From: Sphingobium indicum B90A
Lineage (GTDB): Bacteria; Pseudomonadota; Alphaproteobacteria; Sphingomonadales; Sphingomonadaceae
Direction of reading: 5' to 3'
Length of the DNA stretch: 64,000 nt
Assembly: GCF_000264945.2 (NCBI RefSeq)
Contig: NZ_CP013070.1
Coordinates: 2,294,001-2,358,000 of the forward strand
The notes under the pieces are model-generated. The model had not been told where the DNA came from, searched no databases, and saw nothing but the letters and a program-made list of their open reading frames with translations. The position numbers and the translations under genes are program-made. Every line of letters starts with the position of its first letter. Position 1 is the first letter of the stretch. Shown here piece by piece: positions 8,209-16,262 of this stretch.

Positions 8209-8556
8209 ATGACATGCCGCTCCTTTTTCGGCGCCCTCATGCCGGCGGCGGCCCTATGGGCGGCCGCCGCGACCCCGGCGCCAGCCGGCGCGCAGGGACC
8301 GGCCACCGACATGGAGGTGCGGTGCGCCGCCGGACGGCGCTTTTTTCTCCGCGCCGATGCAGACCGCGCCACGATCGTCTGGAAGGACGGACAACTCACG
8401 CTGGAACGCGGGGCATTGCCGCTGGGCCTATATTATCGCAGCCCCAGGGCGGCGCTCATCATCGACGGCGACTATGTTTCTTTCGTGCCCAGGGGCGACC
8501 GGAACTGGCGCGACTGCCGCCTCCTGCCCCGGACCGATGCCGTGGAGCGCGACTGA
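8209..8556 (+). CDS. Secreted MliC-like protein (lysozyme-inhibitor fold)
   Basis: The 115-residue protein has a signal peptide (FFGALMPAAALWAAAATPAPAGAQG) and a mature part of about 85 residues. The latter contains VRCAAGRRFFLRADADRATIVW, GALPLGLYYRSPRAALIIDGD and the closing WRDC. Two cysteines bracketing a beta-rich domain match the MliC/PliC lysozyme-inhibitor pattern, but key inhibitory residues cannot be checked by eye. It would act in the periplasm. Confidence 0.55.
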   Translation: MTCRSFFGALMPAAALWAAAATPAPAGAQGPATDMEVRCAAGRRFFLRADADRATIVWKDGQLTLERGALPLGLYYRSPRAALIIDGDYVSFVPRGDRNWRDCRLLPRTDAVERD

Positions 8557-8642
8557 TCATCCCGGCGGGGCAATCCGCCGTTTACAATCCGCATTCCTTT
8601 GCGCAAATAGCGCTAACATCCTCCTGAAACGGGTTCGCTGAC

Positions 8643-9308
8643 ATGGCCGACGAAGACAAGAACGACATCACCGCCCTCACCGTCCAGTTGCTCAGCGCCT
8701 ATGTTTCCAGGAACAGCGTGCCGAGCGACAGCCTGGCCGACCTGATCAGGACGACCCGCGCGGCGCTGACGGAAAATGCCGCCGCGGCTGTTGCGGAACC
8801 CGCCGCCGAAACCTTCACGCCGGCGGTTTCGGTGCGCAGGAGCCTCGCCTCGCCCGATCGCATCCTCAGCCTGATCGACGGCAGGCCCTACAAGACCCTG
8901 AAGCGCCATCTGGCCGCTCACGGCCTGACGCCGGAACAATATCGGGAACGCTACAAGCTGCCCAGCAGCTATCCGCTGGTGGCGCAAAGCTATTCGGAGG
9001 CGCGCCGCGCCGTGGCGGAAAAGGCGGGACTGGGCAAGAAGCCGGTCGCCGCCGCAAGCCCGACCGCCGCGCCGCAGGCCAAGGCGGCGGCGCCCAAGGC
9101 ACCCGAAAAGGCCGCTCCCGCCTCCCGTTCCGATGCCCCGGCAAAGGCCGACGCGCCCGCAAAGGCCGCGGCTCCTAAGAAGGACAAGGCAAAGGACGCG
9201 CCCACCCCCATCATATCGAACCGCGGCAATCGCGCCGCGACGTCGGCCTCCGCCAAAAAGGCGCCCGCGCAGGAAAAGGCCCCCGAAGCCGCGACCGCCA
9301 AATCCTGA
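8643..9308 (+). CDS. mucR: MucR/Ros-family nucleoid-associated regulator with long Lys/Ala/Pro tail
   Basis: Residues 1-130 match MucR: the N-terminal oligomerisation segment (ITALTVQLLSAYVSRNSVPS) and the DNA-binding core (RILSLIDGRPYKTLKRHLAA, then LTPEQYRERYKLPSSYPLVA). Classical members bind zinc with two Cys and two His. Here the Cys positions are Ser/Asp-type residues and the whole protein has no cysteine. An extra tail of about 90 residues is Ala/Lys/Pro-rich with repeated AKADAP/AKAAAP units, like H1-type chromatin proteins. MucR acts like H-NS on AT-rich promoters, often for exopolysaccharide. The cellulose operon starts 1.6 kb downstream. Confidence 0.88.
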   Translation: MADEDKNDITALTVQLLSAYVSRNSVPSDSLADLIRTTRAALTENAAAAVAEPAAETFTPAVSVRRSLASPDRILSLIDGRPYKTLKRHLAAHGLTPEQYRERYKLPSSYPLVAQSYSEARRAVAEKAGLGKKPVAAASPTAAPQAKAAAPKAPEKAAPASRSDAPAKADAPAKAAAPKKDKAKDAPTPIISNRGNRAATSASAKKAPAQEKAPEAATAKS

Positions 9309-9374
9309 TCATGGGCGGGAAGCGAGCGACCGCGGCCCCGCTTCCCATCCCGGCGGTCCCGGCGCCGGATTCGA

Positions 9375-10127
9375 TCAGGCGCGGGTGAAGCGCCAGCGGT
9401 CCGGCTCGCTCTCCCCGGCGTCGAAGCGATAACCGTCGCTGTCGAAACCGCGCATCGCCTCGACATCGGTTATGTGATGTTCGCACATCCATCGGGCCAT
9501 CATGCCGCGCGCCCGCTTGGCGTTGAAGCTGACGAAACGCGGTCCGTCGGGGCCGGGTTCGCGAAAATCGACGTCGATGACGCGGATGCCCGCCAGCTTG
9601 CCTTCCACCGCCGCGAAATATTCCTGGCTGGCAAGGTTGAGGATCACGCCCGACCCTTCCTGCGCGACCTGCCCGCGCAACAGGGCGGCGATGCGATCGC
9701 CCCACCAGTCGGTCAGCTTGCTGTGGCGCGGCGCCCAGCGCGTTCCCATCTCCAGCCGATAGGGCCGGATCGCATCCAGCGGCCGCAACAGGCCATAAAG
9801 GCCCGACAGCATCCGGACATGGTCCTGGGCGAAGGCGATGCCCGCTTCGTCCAGCGTCTGCGCTTCGAAACCGGCATAGACGTCGCCGGCGAAGGCGAAC
9901 AGGGCCTGCCGCTCCGGCAGGTGGGGAAAATCGCGAAAGCGGTCCGCATTGAGCTTCGCCAGGCGCGGCGAGATATGCATCAGCTCCGACAGCCGCTTCT
10001 GCGACAGGTTCGCCGCCGATCTCGCCAGGCTATGCGCCTCTTCAAGGAAATGCGGCGCCGTGACCGGTAGGGGCGGCGGCGCGCTTTCGAAATCCAGCGT
10101 CTTGGCGGGGGATAGCAGCACGATCAT
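9375..10127 (-). CDS. yaaA: Peroxide stress protein YaaA
   Basis: The 250-residue protein begins MIVLLSPAKTLDFESAPPPL, the signature opening of YaaA (UPF0246). Further family motifs are FAFAGDVYAGFEAQTLD, ILSGLYG-like MLSGLYGLLRPLD, MGTRWAP and VSFNAKRARGMMARW. The start at 10127 has GGAGG at the right distance; a longer in-frame start is less likely. YaaA limits free iron and protects DNA during peroxide stress. Confidence 0.92.
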   Translation of the reverse strand: MIVLLSPAKTLDFESAPPPLPVTAPHFLEEAHSLARSAANLSQKRLSELMHISPRLAKLNADRFRDFPHLPERQALFAFAGDVYAGFEAQTLDEAGIAFAQDHVRMLSGLYGLLRPLDAIRPYRLEMGTRWAPRHSKLTDWWGDRIAALLRGQVAQEGSGVILNLASQEYFAAVEGKLAGIRVIDVDFREPGPDGPRFVSFNAKRARGMMARWMCEHHITDVEAMRGFDSDGYRFDAGESEPDRWRFTRA

Positions 10128-10210
10128 CGCAGCCTCCGTAGCGGCCGCCCGCCCCTGCGTCAAAAGCCTGCGCCATCATGTTCCGTACGCCGCCGCAGCC
10201 GGGAAGTGGC

Positions 10211-10381
10211 CTAGGGTGTGTGGGGATTCAGCCCATGGCGGGCTGCAAATAGCGGCTTTCTCCGCTTCCGGTGCTCACGTACTGAAGTACGCTGCGTCGA
10301 AACGAGTCACCTGCCTCGTTTCGAGGTTCTCGAAATCCACTATTTTCGCCGCGCCCTGAACTGAATCCCCACACACCCTAG
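10211..10381. repeat. 171-bp element with 21-bp perfect terminal inverted repeats
   Basis: The arms 10211-10231 and 10361-10381 are perfect reverse complements over 21 bases (outer CTAGGGTGTGTGG, inner GGATTCAG). The interior holds a short palindrome GTACT-GA-AGTAC and a GTTTCGAGGTTCTCGAAA dyad. No transposase is encoded. It resembles a MITE or REP-like dispersed element; CTAG ends could be a duplicated or targeted tetranucleotide. Confidence 0.7.
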
Positions 10382-10873
10382 ACAGCCTCGTCAGGGCTGA
10401 AGTCGATACCGCCCAATAAAATCCATCTTCTTCTGCGGAACCGAAACGACTTCGCCGCGCGATTCCGGCTGGGCGCGCCGCCCAGGCGACGATTCTCGCC
10501 GGATCGGATCGAATAGTGGCCGCTATTATCCATTCATTATTGGCCAATGCATTGAAATCCTTGCCTGGAATTTACCTGGATCAAGATTTCGAAGGCCTTT
10601 CCACCGCTTTCCATCCGCATCCCTGCATCGACCGACCTATCCTCTGGTCGCCCGCATATTGTTCCGTATTGGGAATGACGAAAAGGGTTCGCATGCACAT
10701 ATCACAGGACACAATCTTTTCGAATCAATCGCCTAGCGAAACAAATTCCGTCTTATCCTGATCTACATCAACATTCAGATTTTTGTCGCATTGACCTGTC
10801 TTTCTATTAAGAAAGATATAGTAAATTAGCTGTAATCAACAATATACCATTCGTTCACGCATATGGGGGGCCA
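10382..10873 (+). promoter_or_regulatory. AT-rich leader upstream of the cellulose operon
   Basis: This 492-base stretch has no convincing gene. Its last 150 bases are far richer in A/T than the surroundings, with many TA steps, and contain the dyad TCTTTC-TATTAA-GAAAGA (10799-10816). A TTGACC at 10791 and TATAGT at 10817 are 20 bases apart, too far for a good sigma-70 promoter. The region must hold the bcs promoter. AT-rich DNA of this kind is what MucR/H-NS-like proteins prefer; binding is inference. Confidence 0.5.
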
Positions 10874-11200
10874 ATGCGCCGCGACGCTCGCAAATTGCTG
10901 GAGAAGCTGAACCGCAGGGATTTCGCCTATCGCGAATTCGAGGACAGGTTTTCGGAAACGGAATTATGGCCCATTTTCGCGGCTGTTCTGGGCGACCAGA
11001 AGGTGGTGGGCGACGACGCGGCGCGGCTTCCCGTCCCGCAGGTGCGGCAACAGGACGAACGGCCCGCCCCCAGGGCGCCGCAACCCCCGGCCGCGCCCGG
11101 CCAGATCTTCGCCCGATATGACGCGCAACCGCGCCGGGCCGCGCCGAAGGCCAATGTCGACCTCAAGGAATTCTTCAACCGCTTCTCGGAGCTGGATTGA
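10874..11200 (+). CDS. Cellulose biosynthesis accessory protein, BcsP/BcsR-like
   Basis: This 108-residue protein is first in the operon. Its N-terminal segment (FAYREFEDRFSETELWPIFA) resembles the BcsR-type helix ending in a Trp-Pro motif. A Pro/Ala/Gln-rich linker and the C-terminal helix DLKEFFNRFSELD follow, as in BcsP proteins encoded just before bcsQ in other proteobacteria. In enterobacteria BcsR binds BcsQ and stabilises the synthase at the membrane. Its stop overlaps the bcsQ start (TGATG). Family assignment rests on short motifs and position. Confidence 0.6.
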   Translation: MRRDARKLLEKLNRRDFAYREFEDRFSETELWPIFAAVLGDQKVVGDDAARLPVPQVRQQDERPAPRAPQPPAAPGQIFARYDAQPRRAAPKANVDLKEFFNRFSELD

Positions 11201-11937
11201 TGGCGGTCGTCCTGGTTCAATCGCCCAAGGGGGGCACCGGCGCGACGTTTCTGGCGGCCCAGCTTGCCCTGCACCTGGCGGGCAAGGGCTATGAGGTCAA
11301 CGCGCTCGACTGCACCTTCCAGGATTCGCTGAAGATGCATTTCGGCTTCATGCCGGCGCAGGCCGTGCCGGAATGGGGCGCGGCCGGCGGGGAGCCGCTG
11401 GTGGCCTTCGGCGTCAGCGTCATGCAGGGCCATGGCCAGAGCCGCTCCGCCGCCTTCGCGGCGCGGGCCGACCGGGAATATGAGCGGATGTTCGACCCCG
11501 GCCATATCTGGGTCGTCGACGTCGCGTCGGAGGACCGGCGCCTGCTGGAGCTGCTGATGCCGCGCTGCGCGCTGCACATCTGCCCGCTGCTGCCCACCGC
11601 CGCCTCGCTCGCCACGCTCAACCGCCTCAGCGAGACGGCCCCGGCGATGAAGCTCGACCGCACCGTCTTCGTCCTCAACCAGCTTGACGACCGGCAGAAG
11701 CTGTCCCGCCACAGCCACAGCTTCGTCCGCGACCTGTTCGGGGACCAGTTGCTGGCCACCATCCGCCGCGACGAGGCGGTCAATGAAGCGCTCGCCCGGT
11801 TCGAACTCATCGGCAAATATGCGCCGACCAGCGCCGCGTTGCAGGATCTGCGCCTGTTCGCCGACGCCGTGGAGGAGCGCATCGGGCTGCGACCCGCCCC
11901 GGAAGACGCGAGCATACAGGTCACGGGGGACGCCTGA
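11200..11937 (+). CDS. bcsQ: Cellulose synthase-associated ParA/MinD-like ATPase BcsQ
   Basis: The 245-residue SIMIBI-class protein opens MAVVLVQSPKGGTGATFLAA. The deviant Walker A keeps the signature lysine (K10) but the usual P-loop lysine before Thr is Ala15. Escherichia coli BcsQ also departs from GKT there, so this may be family-typical. IWVVDVASEDRR provides the Walker B-like strand. BcsQ is needed for polar cellulose production and docks on the synthase with BcsR. The ATG at 11200 overlaps the upstream stop and its own stop overlaps the bcsAB start (TGATG). Confidence 0.88.
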   Translation: MAVVLVQSPKGGTGATFLAAQLALHLAGKGYEVNALDCTFQDSLKMHFGFMPAQAVPEWGAAGGEPLVAFGVSVMQGHGQSRSAAFAARADREYERMFDPGHIWVVDVASEDRRLLELLMPRCALHICPLLPTAASLATLNRLSETAPAMKLDRTVFVLNQLDDRQKLSRHSHSFVRDLFGDQLLATIRRDEAVNEALARFELIGKYAPTSAALQDLRLFADAVEERIGLRPAPEDASIQVTGDA

Positions 11938-14900
11938 TGTCCCTTCCTTCCCGTTTCGCGCCGCAGGCCCTGCTCAGGCTTGCGGCAGGGCTCCTGGTGG
12001 CGGCCGTGGTCATCGTCGTCGTCACGGTGCCGCTCGACCTGGAATCGCAATGGATCTTCGCGCTGACCACCATGGCGGGCGTGATCCTGTTCAACCGTTC
12101 GCCCGGCAAGCGGTCGACCATCGCCATCGGCCTGCTGTCGCTGCTGGTGTCCACCCGCTACCTGTTCTGGCGCACGACCCACACGCTGGACTTCGACAGC
12201 CTGCCCGCGGCGCTGCTGGGCACGGGCCTCTATCTGGCGGAACTCTACGCCTGGGTCATCCTGGTCCTGGGCCTGTTGCAGACCAGCTGGCCGCTGGACC
12301 GCCCGGTGGTGGAGATCGAGGGCGAACCGGACCAGTGGCCGGTCATCGACGTCTATATCCCGACCTATAATGAGAGCCTGGCGATCGTCCAGAACACGGT
12401 CTTCGCGGCGATGGACATGGATTATCCGCGCGACCGCTTCCACGTCTATATCCTGGACGACGGCCGCCGCCCCGAATTCCGGGCCTTCGCGCGGCAGGCG
12501 GGCTGCGGCTACCTGACGCGGGCCGACAATCTGCACGCCAAGGCGGGCAACCTGAACGCCGCGATGAAGAAGACCGACGGCGAACTGATCGCGATCTTCG
12601 ACTGCGACCATGTCCCCACCCGCGCCTTCCTGCAGATGACGGTCGGCTGGTTCCAGAAGGACGCGCGGCTGGCGCTGATGCAGACGCCGCACCATTTCTA
12701 TTCGCCCGACCCGGTGCAGCGCAACCTGGGCAATGTGAAGGAACTGCCGGGCGAAGGCGACCTGTTCTACGGCGCGGTGCAGAAGGGCAACGACCTGTGG
12801 AACGCGACCTTCTTCTGCGGGTCGTGCGCGGTCATCCGCCGATCCGCGCTGGAGCAGACCAATGGCTTTGCCGGCGAGACGGTGACGGAGGACGCGCATA
12901 CCGCGCTGAAACTGCAGCGCATGGGCTGGAACACCGCCTATATCGGCATCCGCCTGTCGGCGGGCCTCGCGACCGAGCGGCTGGTGCTGCATGTCGGCCA
13001 GCGCATCCGCTGGGCGCGCGGCATGACGCAGATCATGCGGATCGACAATCCGCTGTTCGGGCCGGGCCTGAACTGGCACCAGCGGCTTTGCTACCTGAAC
13101 GCGATGCTGCATTTCCAGTTTCCGCTGCCGCGCATCGTGTTCCTGACATCGCCGCTCGCCTATCTGATCGGCGGACAGAACATCATCCATGCGTCGGCCG
13201 CGCTGATCTTCGCCTATGCGCTGCCGCACCTGTTCATCTCCACCATGTCGAGCGAGCGCATCCAGGGCGGCGACCGGCGGCCCTTCTGGGGCGAGATCTA
13301 CGAAACGCTGCTCGCCTTCCATCTGGTGAAGCCGACGCTGTTCACGCTGCTGAACCCGCGCAAGGGCAAGTTCAACGTGACCGACAAGGGCGGCCTGCTG
13401 GACCAGACCTATTTCGACGGCACCACGGTGCGGCCGCATGTCATCACCGCGCTGCTGCTGGTGTTCGGCGTCGTCTTCGGCTTCATAAAGCTGAACTTCC
13501 CCCTGCTGTTCGACGCGCAGTGGGACACGGTGCTGCTGAACACCGCATGGGCGAGCTTCAGCCTGCTGATCCTGATCGCGGCGATTTCGGTCGCACGGGA
13601 ACAGCGCCAGGTGCGCGAGAATATCCGCATCACCGCGCAAATGCCGGTCACGCTCTATTTCGACGACGGCTATGTCGTCGACGGGACGACCGTGGACATT
13701 TCATTGGGCGGGCTGGCGGCGGAGCTGCCGGACGGTTTCGCGCTGCAGGGGCGCAAGGTCACGGACATCTCGCTGCCGATGGGCGACGAGACGCTGACCA
13801 TTCCGGTCGACACGGTCCGGCTGGACAATGGCCGGGCGAAGCTGCGCTTCCAGCCGCTCGACATGGTGCGCGCCCGTCATCTGGTGCGCGCCGTCATGGG
13901 CCGCGCCGACGCGTGGCAATCGGACAAGCCGCTGGCGCCGGTCGCCGGCCTCAAATCCATCAGGGATATTTTCAGCGTGGGCATCGACACGATCATCGAC
14001 ATATGGCGCCTGCCGCGCCGCCGGAAGAAGGCGATGCGCGCCATGGCCGCCGCCGCGGCCGCCGGGGCGCTCGCCACCACCTCCGCCAACGCGGTTCCGG
14101 CCGTGCCGGCGATCAGCCCCGTGGCGGCCGCGCCGGTCCCGGCTTCGACGGGCAGGCCGCAGCGGCTGCCGCTCAGGGACCTGCAGGTCAGGAATCCCAT
14201 CCGCCTCGCCGGAACGCGGGGCGAATATGGCATTCCCTTCGGCCTGCGCAGCAACCAGGTCGTGACCGCCGCCTCGCTGACCCTGGCCTTCAACTTCTCG
14301 CCCTCGCTGCTGGGCGACCTCAGCCAGATTGTCGTCCTGCTGAACGGAGAAGTGGTCAACGCCCTGCCGCTTCGGCCTTCGGACGGCACGACGCAGACGG
14401 TCAACGTGCCGATCAACCCGGCGCTGTTCCTGCCGGGCGACAATTCGCTCAACCTGCGCTTCATCGGCCATTACACCCGCGACTGCGAAGACCCCTTCCA
14501 CAGCTCGCTATGGGCCAATGTCAGCAACACGCGGTCGGTGCTGAACATCACCACCCAGTCGCTGCCGCTGAAGCCTGACCTCGCGCGCCTGCCCGCGCCC
14601 TTTTTCGACCGCAACGACAATGTGGCGCTGAAACTGCCCTTCGTCTTCGCGGGCAAGCCCACCAATGGCGAGCTGGAGGCGGCCGCCAGCACCGCATCCT
14701 GGTTCGGCGGCATGGCCAGCTATCGCGGCTATTCCTTCAAGCCCAGCTTCGGCCAGATCCCCGCCGGCAACGCCGTGCTGTTCGTGACGCCGGGCCGCCG
14801 CATCCCCGGCATCGATCTGCCCGCCGGCCCCGCCGCCACGGTCATCGCCAATCCCGTGGACAGCGATGGCCAGTTGCTGGTCGTCAGCGGCAGCGACGAG

Positions 14901-16262
14901 AAGCAGTTGAAGCAGGCCGCCGCGGCGCTCGCCATCGGACGGGGCATGCTGGGCGGGGCGAGCGCGTCGCTGGACGGCGTGCGCCTGCCCTCCTTCCCCC
15001 GCTATTCCGCGCCGCGCTGGCTGCGGACCGACCGGCCGGTGCGCCTGGGCGAGATCGTGCCGCGCTACGCCCTTCAGGGCATCGGCCTGCCGCCCGGCCC
15101 GCTCAGCGCCGGTTTCCATGTCGCGCCCGACCTGTTCTTCTGGCCGCGCCAGGGCGCCAAGCTCGACCTGCGCTACCGCTATCCCTCCGCCCCCTGGCTC
15201 GACAAGTCCCGCTCGCGCCTCGACCTGTCGATGAACGGCCAATATCTGACCACCCTGCCGCTGACCGGCGAGCATTGGTGGGACAAATGGTTCGGCGGCG
15301 GACGGCCCGCGGCCTATACGTCCCGCGCCGACGTCGTGCTGCCGCGCTACGACCTGTTCGGCCAGAACTCCCTGGTGTTCGACTATAATCTGCTGGTCCA
15401 GTCCAAGCAGCGCTGCGAGGGGATGCTGCCCGACAATGTGCGGGTGAGCATCCTGCCGGAAAGCTCGATCGACCTCAGCCACGCCTATCACGCGCTGCAC
15501 ATGCCCGACCTGGCGAGCTTCGCGGGCGGCGGCTATCCCTTCACCGTGCGCCCCGACATGGCGGAGACGGTCGTCCTGCTGCCCGGCGACCCGACGCCCG
15601 CCGTGGTCGAGGCGTTCCTGAACGTCATGGGCCGCTTCGGGGACGCCACCGGCGCGCCCGCGATCCGGGCCAGCGTCACCCGGTCGGTCGACGCCGCGCG
15701 GATGGCGGGCAAGGACATATTGGTCATTGGCCCCATACAGATCGCCCAGTCGGAATCGCTCTTTTCCGGCGCGCCCGTCTTCTACCAGGACGGCCGGCTG
15801 CGCGTCACCGAACGCACGCCGGTGGAGCGCGCCTTCGACCTCTTCTCCCCCTATGAGCGCAGCGACAGCGCCACCGTCGACGGCTTCTTTTCCGGGTCCG
15901 ACAGTTTCAGCGGCATCGTCGGCTTCCAGTCGCCCTTCGACGCGGAGCGCAGCGTCGTCGCGCTGCTGGCCAGCGATCCCGAAGCGCTGCCCACGCTGGT
16001 CAACGGCCTCAACGACACCCGGATCAACGCGCAGGTCCAGGGCGACCTTTCGGTGGTGGACGGCGAAGGCATGGCGAGCTTTGCGGTGGGCGACGGCTAT
16101 TGGGTCGGATCGCTGCCGATCTGGATGAAGATCGCCTATTGGATGAGCCAGCGGCCGTTCCTGATCGCGCTCGGCGGCCTGCTGGTCGCCTTCCTCATCT
16201 CCGCCCCGGTCTATCTGCTGTTCAAGCGGCAGGAAACCCAGCGCCTCGAAGCGGTGAAATGA
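11937..16262 (+). CDS. bcsAB: Fused cellulose synthase catalytic and periplasmic subunits (BcsA-BcsB)
   Basis: One uninterrupted 1441-residue frame covers two usual genes. Residues 1-690 are BcsA: N-terminal helices, the GT-A domain with LDDG near 173, DCD at 222-224, TED at 317-319 and QRIRW at 355-359, then more helices. A PilZ domain follows with RxxxR at 560-564 and DxSxxG at 587-592, so c-di-GMP activation should be intact. Residues about 699-720 look like a retained BcsB signal peptide (MRAMAAAAAAGALATTSANA). The rest is BcsB with its C-terminal membrane anchor (PFLIALGGLLVAFLISAPVYLL). It makes beta-1,4-glucan from UDP-glucose. Komagataeibacter acsAB-type fusions are the known precedent. 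Confidence 0.93.
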   Translation: MSLPSRFAPQALLRLAAGLLVAAVVIVVVTVPLDLESQWIFALTTMAGVILFNRSPGKRSTIAIGLLSLLVSTRYLFWRTTHTLDFDSLPAALLGTGLYLAELYAWVILVLGLLQTSWPLDRPVVEIEGEPDQWPVIDVYIPTYNESLAIVQNTVFAAMDMDYPRDRFHVYILDDGRRPEFRAFARQAGCGYLTRADNLHAKAGNLNAAMKKTDGELIAIFDCDHVPTRAFLQMTVGWFQKDARLALMQTPHHFYSPDPVQRNLGNVKELPGEGDLFYGAVQKGNDLWNATFFCGSCAVIRRSALEQTNGFAGETVTEDAHTALKLQRMGWNTAYIGIRLSAGLATERLVLHVGQRIRWARGMTQIMRIDNPLFGPGLNWHQRLCYLNAMLHFQFPLPRIVFLTSPLAYLIGGQNIIHASAALIFAYALPHLFISTMSSERIQGGDRRPFWGEIYETLLAFHLVKPTLFTLLNPRKGKFNVTDKGGLLDQTYFDGTTVRPHVITALLLVFGVVFGFIKLNFPLLFDAQWDTVLLNTAWASFSLLILIAAISVAREQRQVRENIRITAQMPVTLYFDDGYVVDGTTVDISLGGLAAELPDGFALQGRKVTDISLPMGDETLTIPVDTVRLDNGRAKLRFQPLDMVRARHLVRAVMGRADAWQSDKPLAPVAGLKSIRDIFSVGIDTIIDIWRLPRRRKKAMRAMAAAAAAGALATTSANAVPAVPAISPVAAAPVPASTGRPQRLPLRDLQVRNPIRLAGTRGEYGIPFGLRSNQVVTAASLTLAFNFSPSLLGDLSQIVVLLNGEVVNALPLRPSDGTTQTVNVPINPALFLPGDNSLNLRFIGHYTRDCEDPFHSSLWANVSNTRSVLNITTQSLPLKPDLARLPAPFFDRNDNVALKLPFVFAGKPTNGELEAAASTASWFGGMASYRGYSFKPSFGQIPAGNAVLFVTPGRRIPGIDLPAGPAATVIANPVDSDGQLLVVSGSDEKQLKQAAAALAIGRGMLGGASASLDGVRLPSFPRYSAPRWLRTDRPVRLGEIVPRYALQGIGLPPGPLSAGFHVAPDLFFWPRQGAKLDLRYRYPSAPWLDKSRSRLDLSMNGQYLTTLPLTGEHWWDKWFGGGRPAAYTSRADVVLPRYDLFGQNSLVFDYNLLVQSKQRCEGMLPDNVRVSILPESSIDLSHAYHALHMPDLASFAGGGYPFTVRPDMAETVVLLPGDPTPAVVEAFLNVMGRFGDATGAPAIRASVTRSVDAARMAGKDILVIGPIQIAQSESLFSGAPVFYQDGRLRVTERTPVERAFDLFSPYERSDSATVDGFFSGSDSFSGIVGFQSPFDAERSVVALLASDPEALPTLVNGLNDTRINAQVQGDLSVVDGEGMASFAVGDGYWVGSLPIWMKIAYWMSQRPFLIALGGLLVAFLISAPVYLLFKRQETQRLEAVK

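Noticed and set aside
10275..10547. 90-codon minus-strand frame overlapping the 171-bp repeat
   Set aside because: It reads through the inverted-repeat arm, has no ribosome site, and similar frames arise wherever such an element lies.
10516..10761. 81-codon plus-strand frame in the bcs leader
   Set aside because: It has no ribosome site and no coherent domain pattern; the region is more likely regulatory.
10791..10822. TTGACC and TATAGT as a sigma-70 promoter for the bcs operon
   Set aside because: The 20-base spacer is too long for a normal promoter; one of the two hexamers may still be used with another partner.
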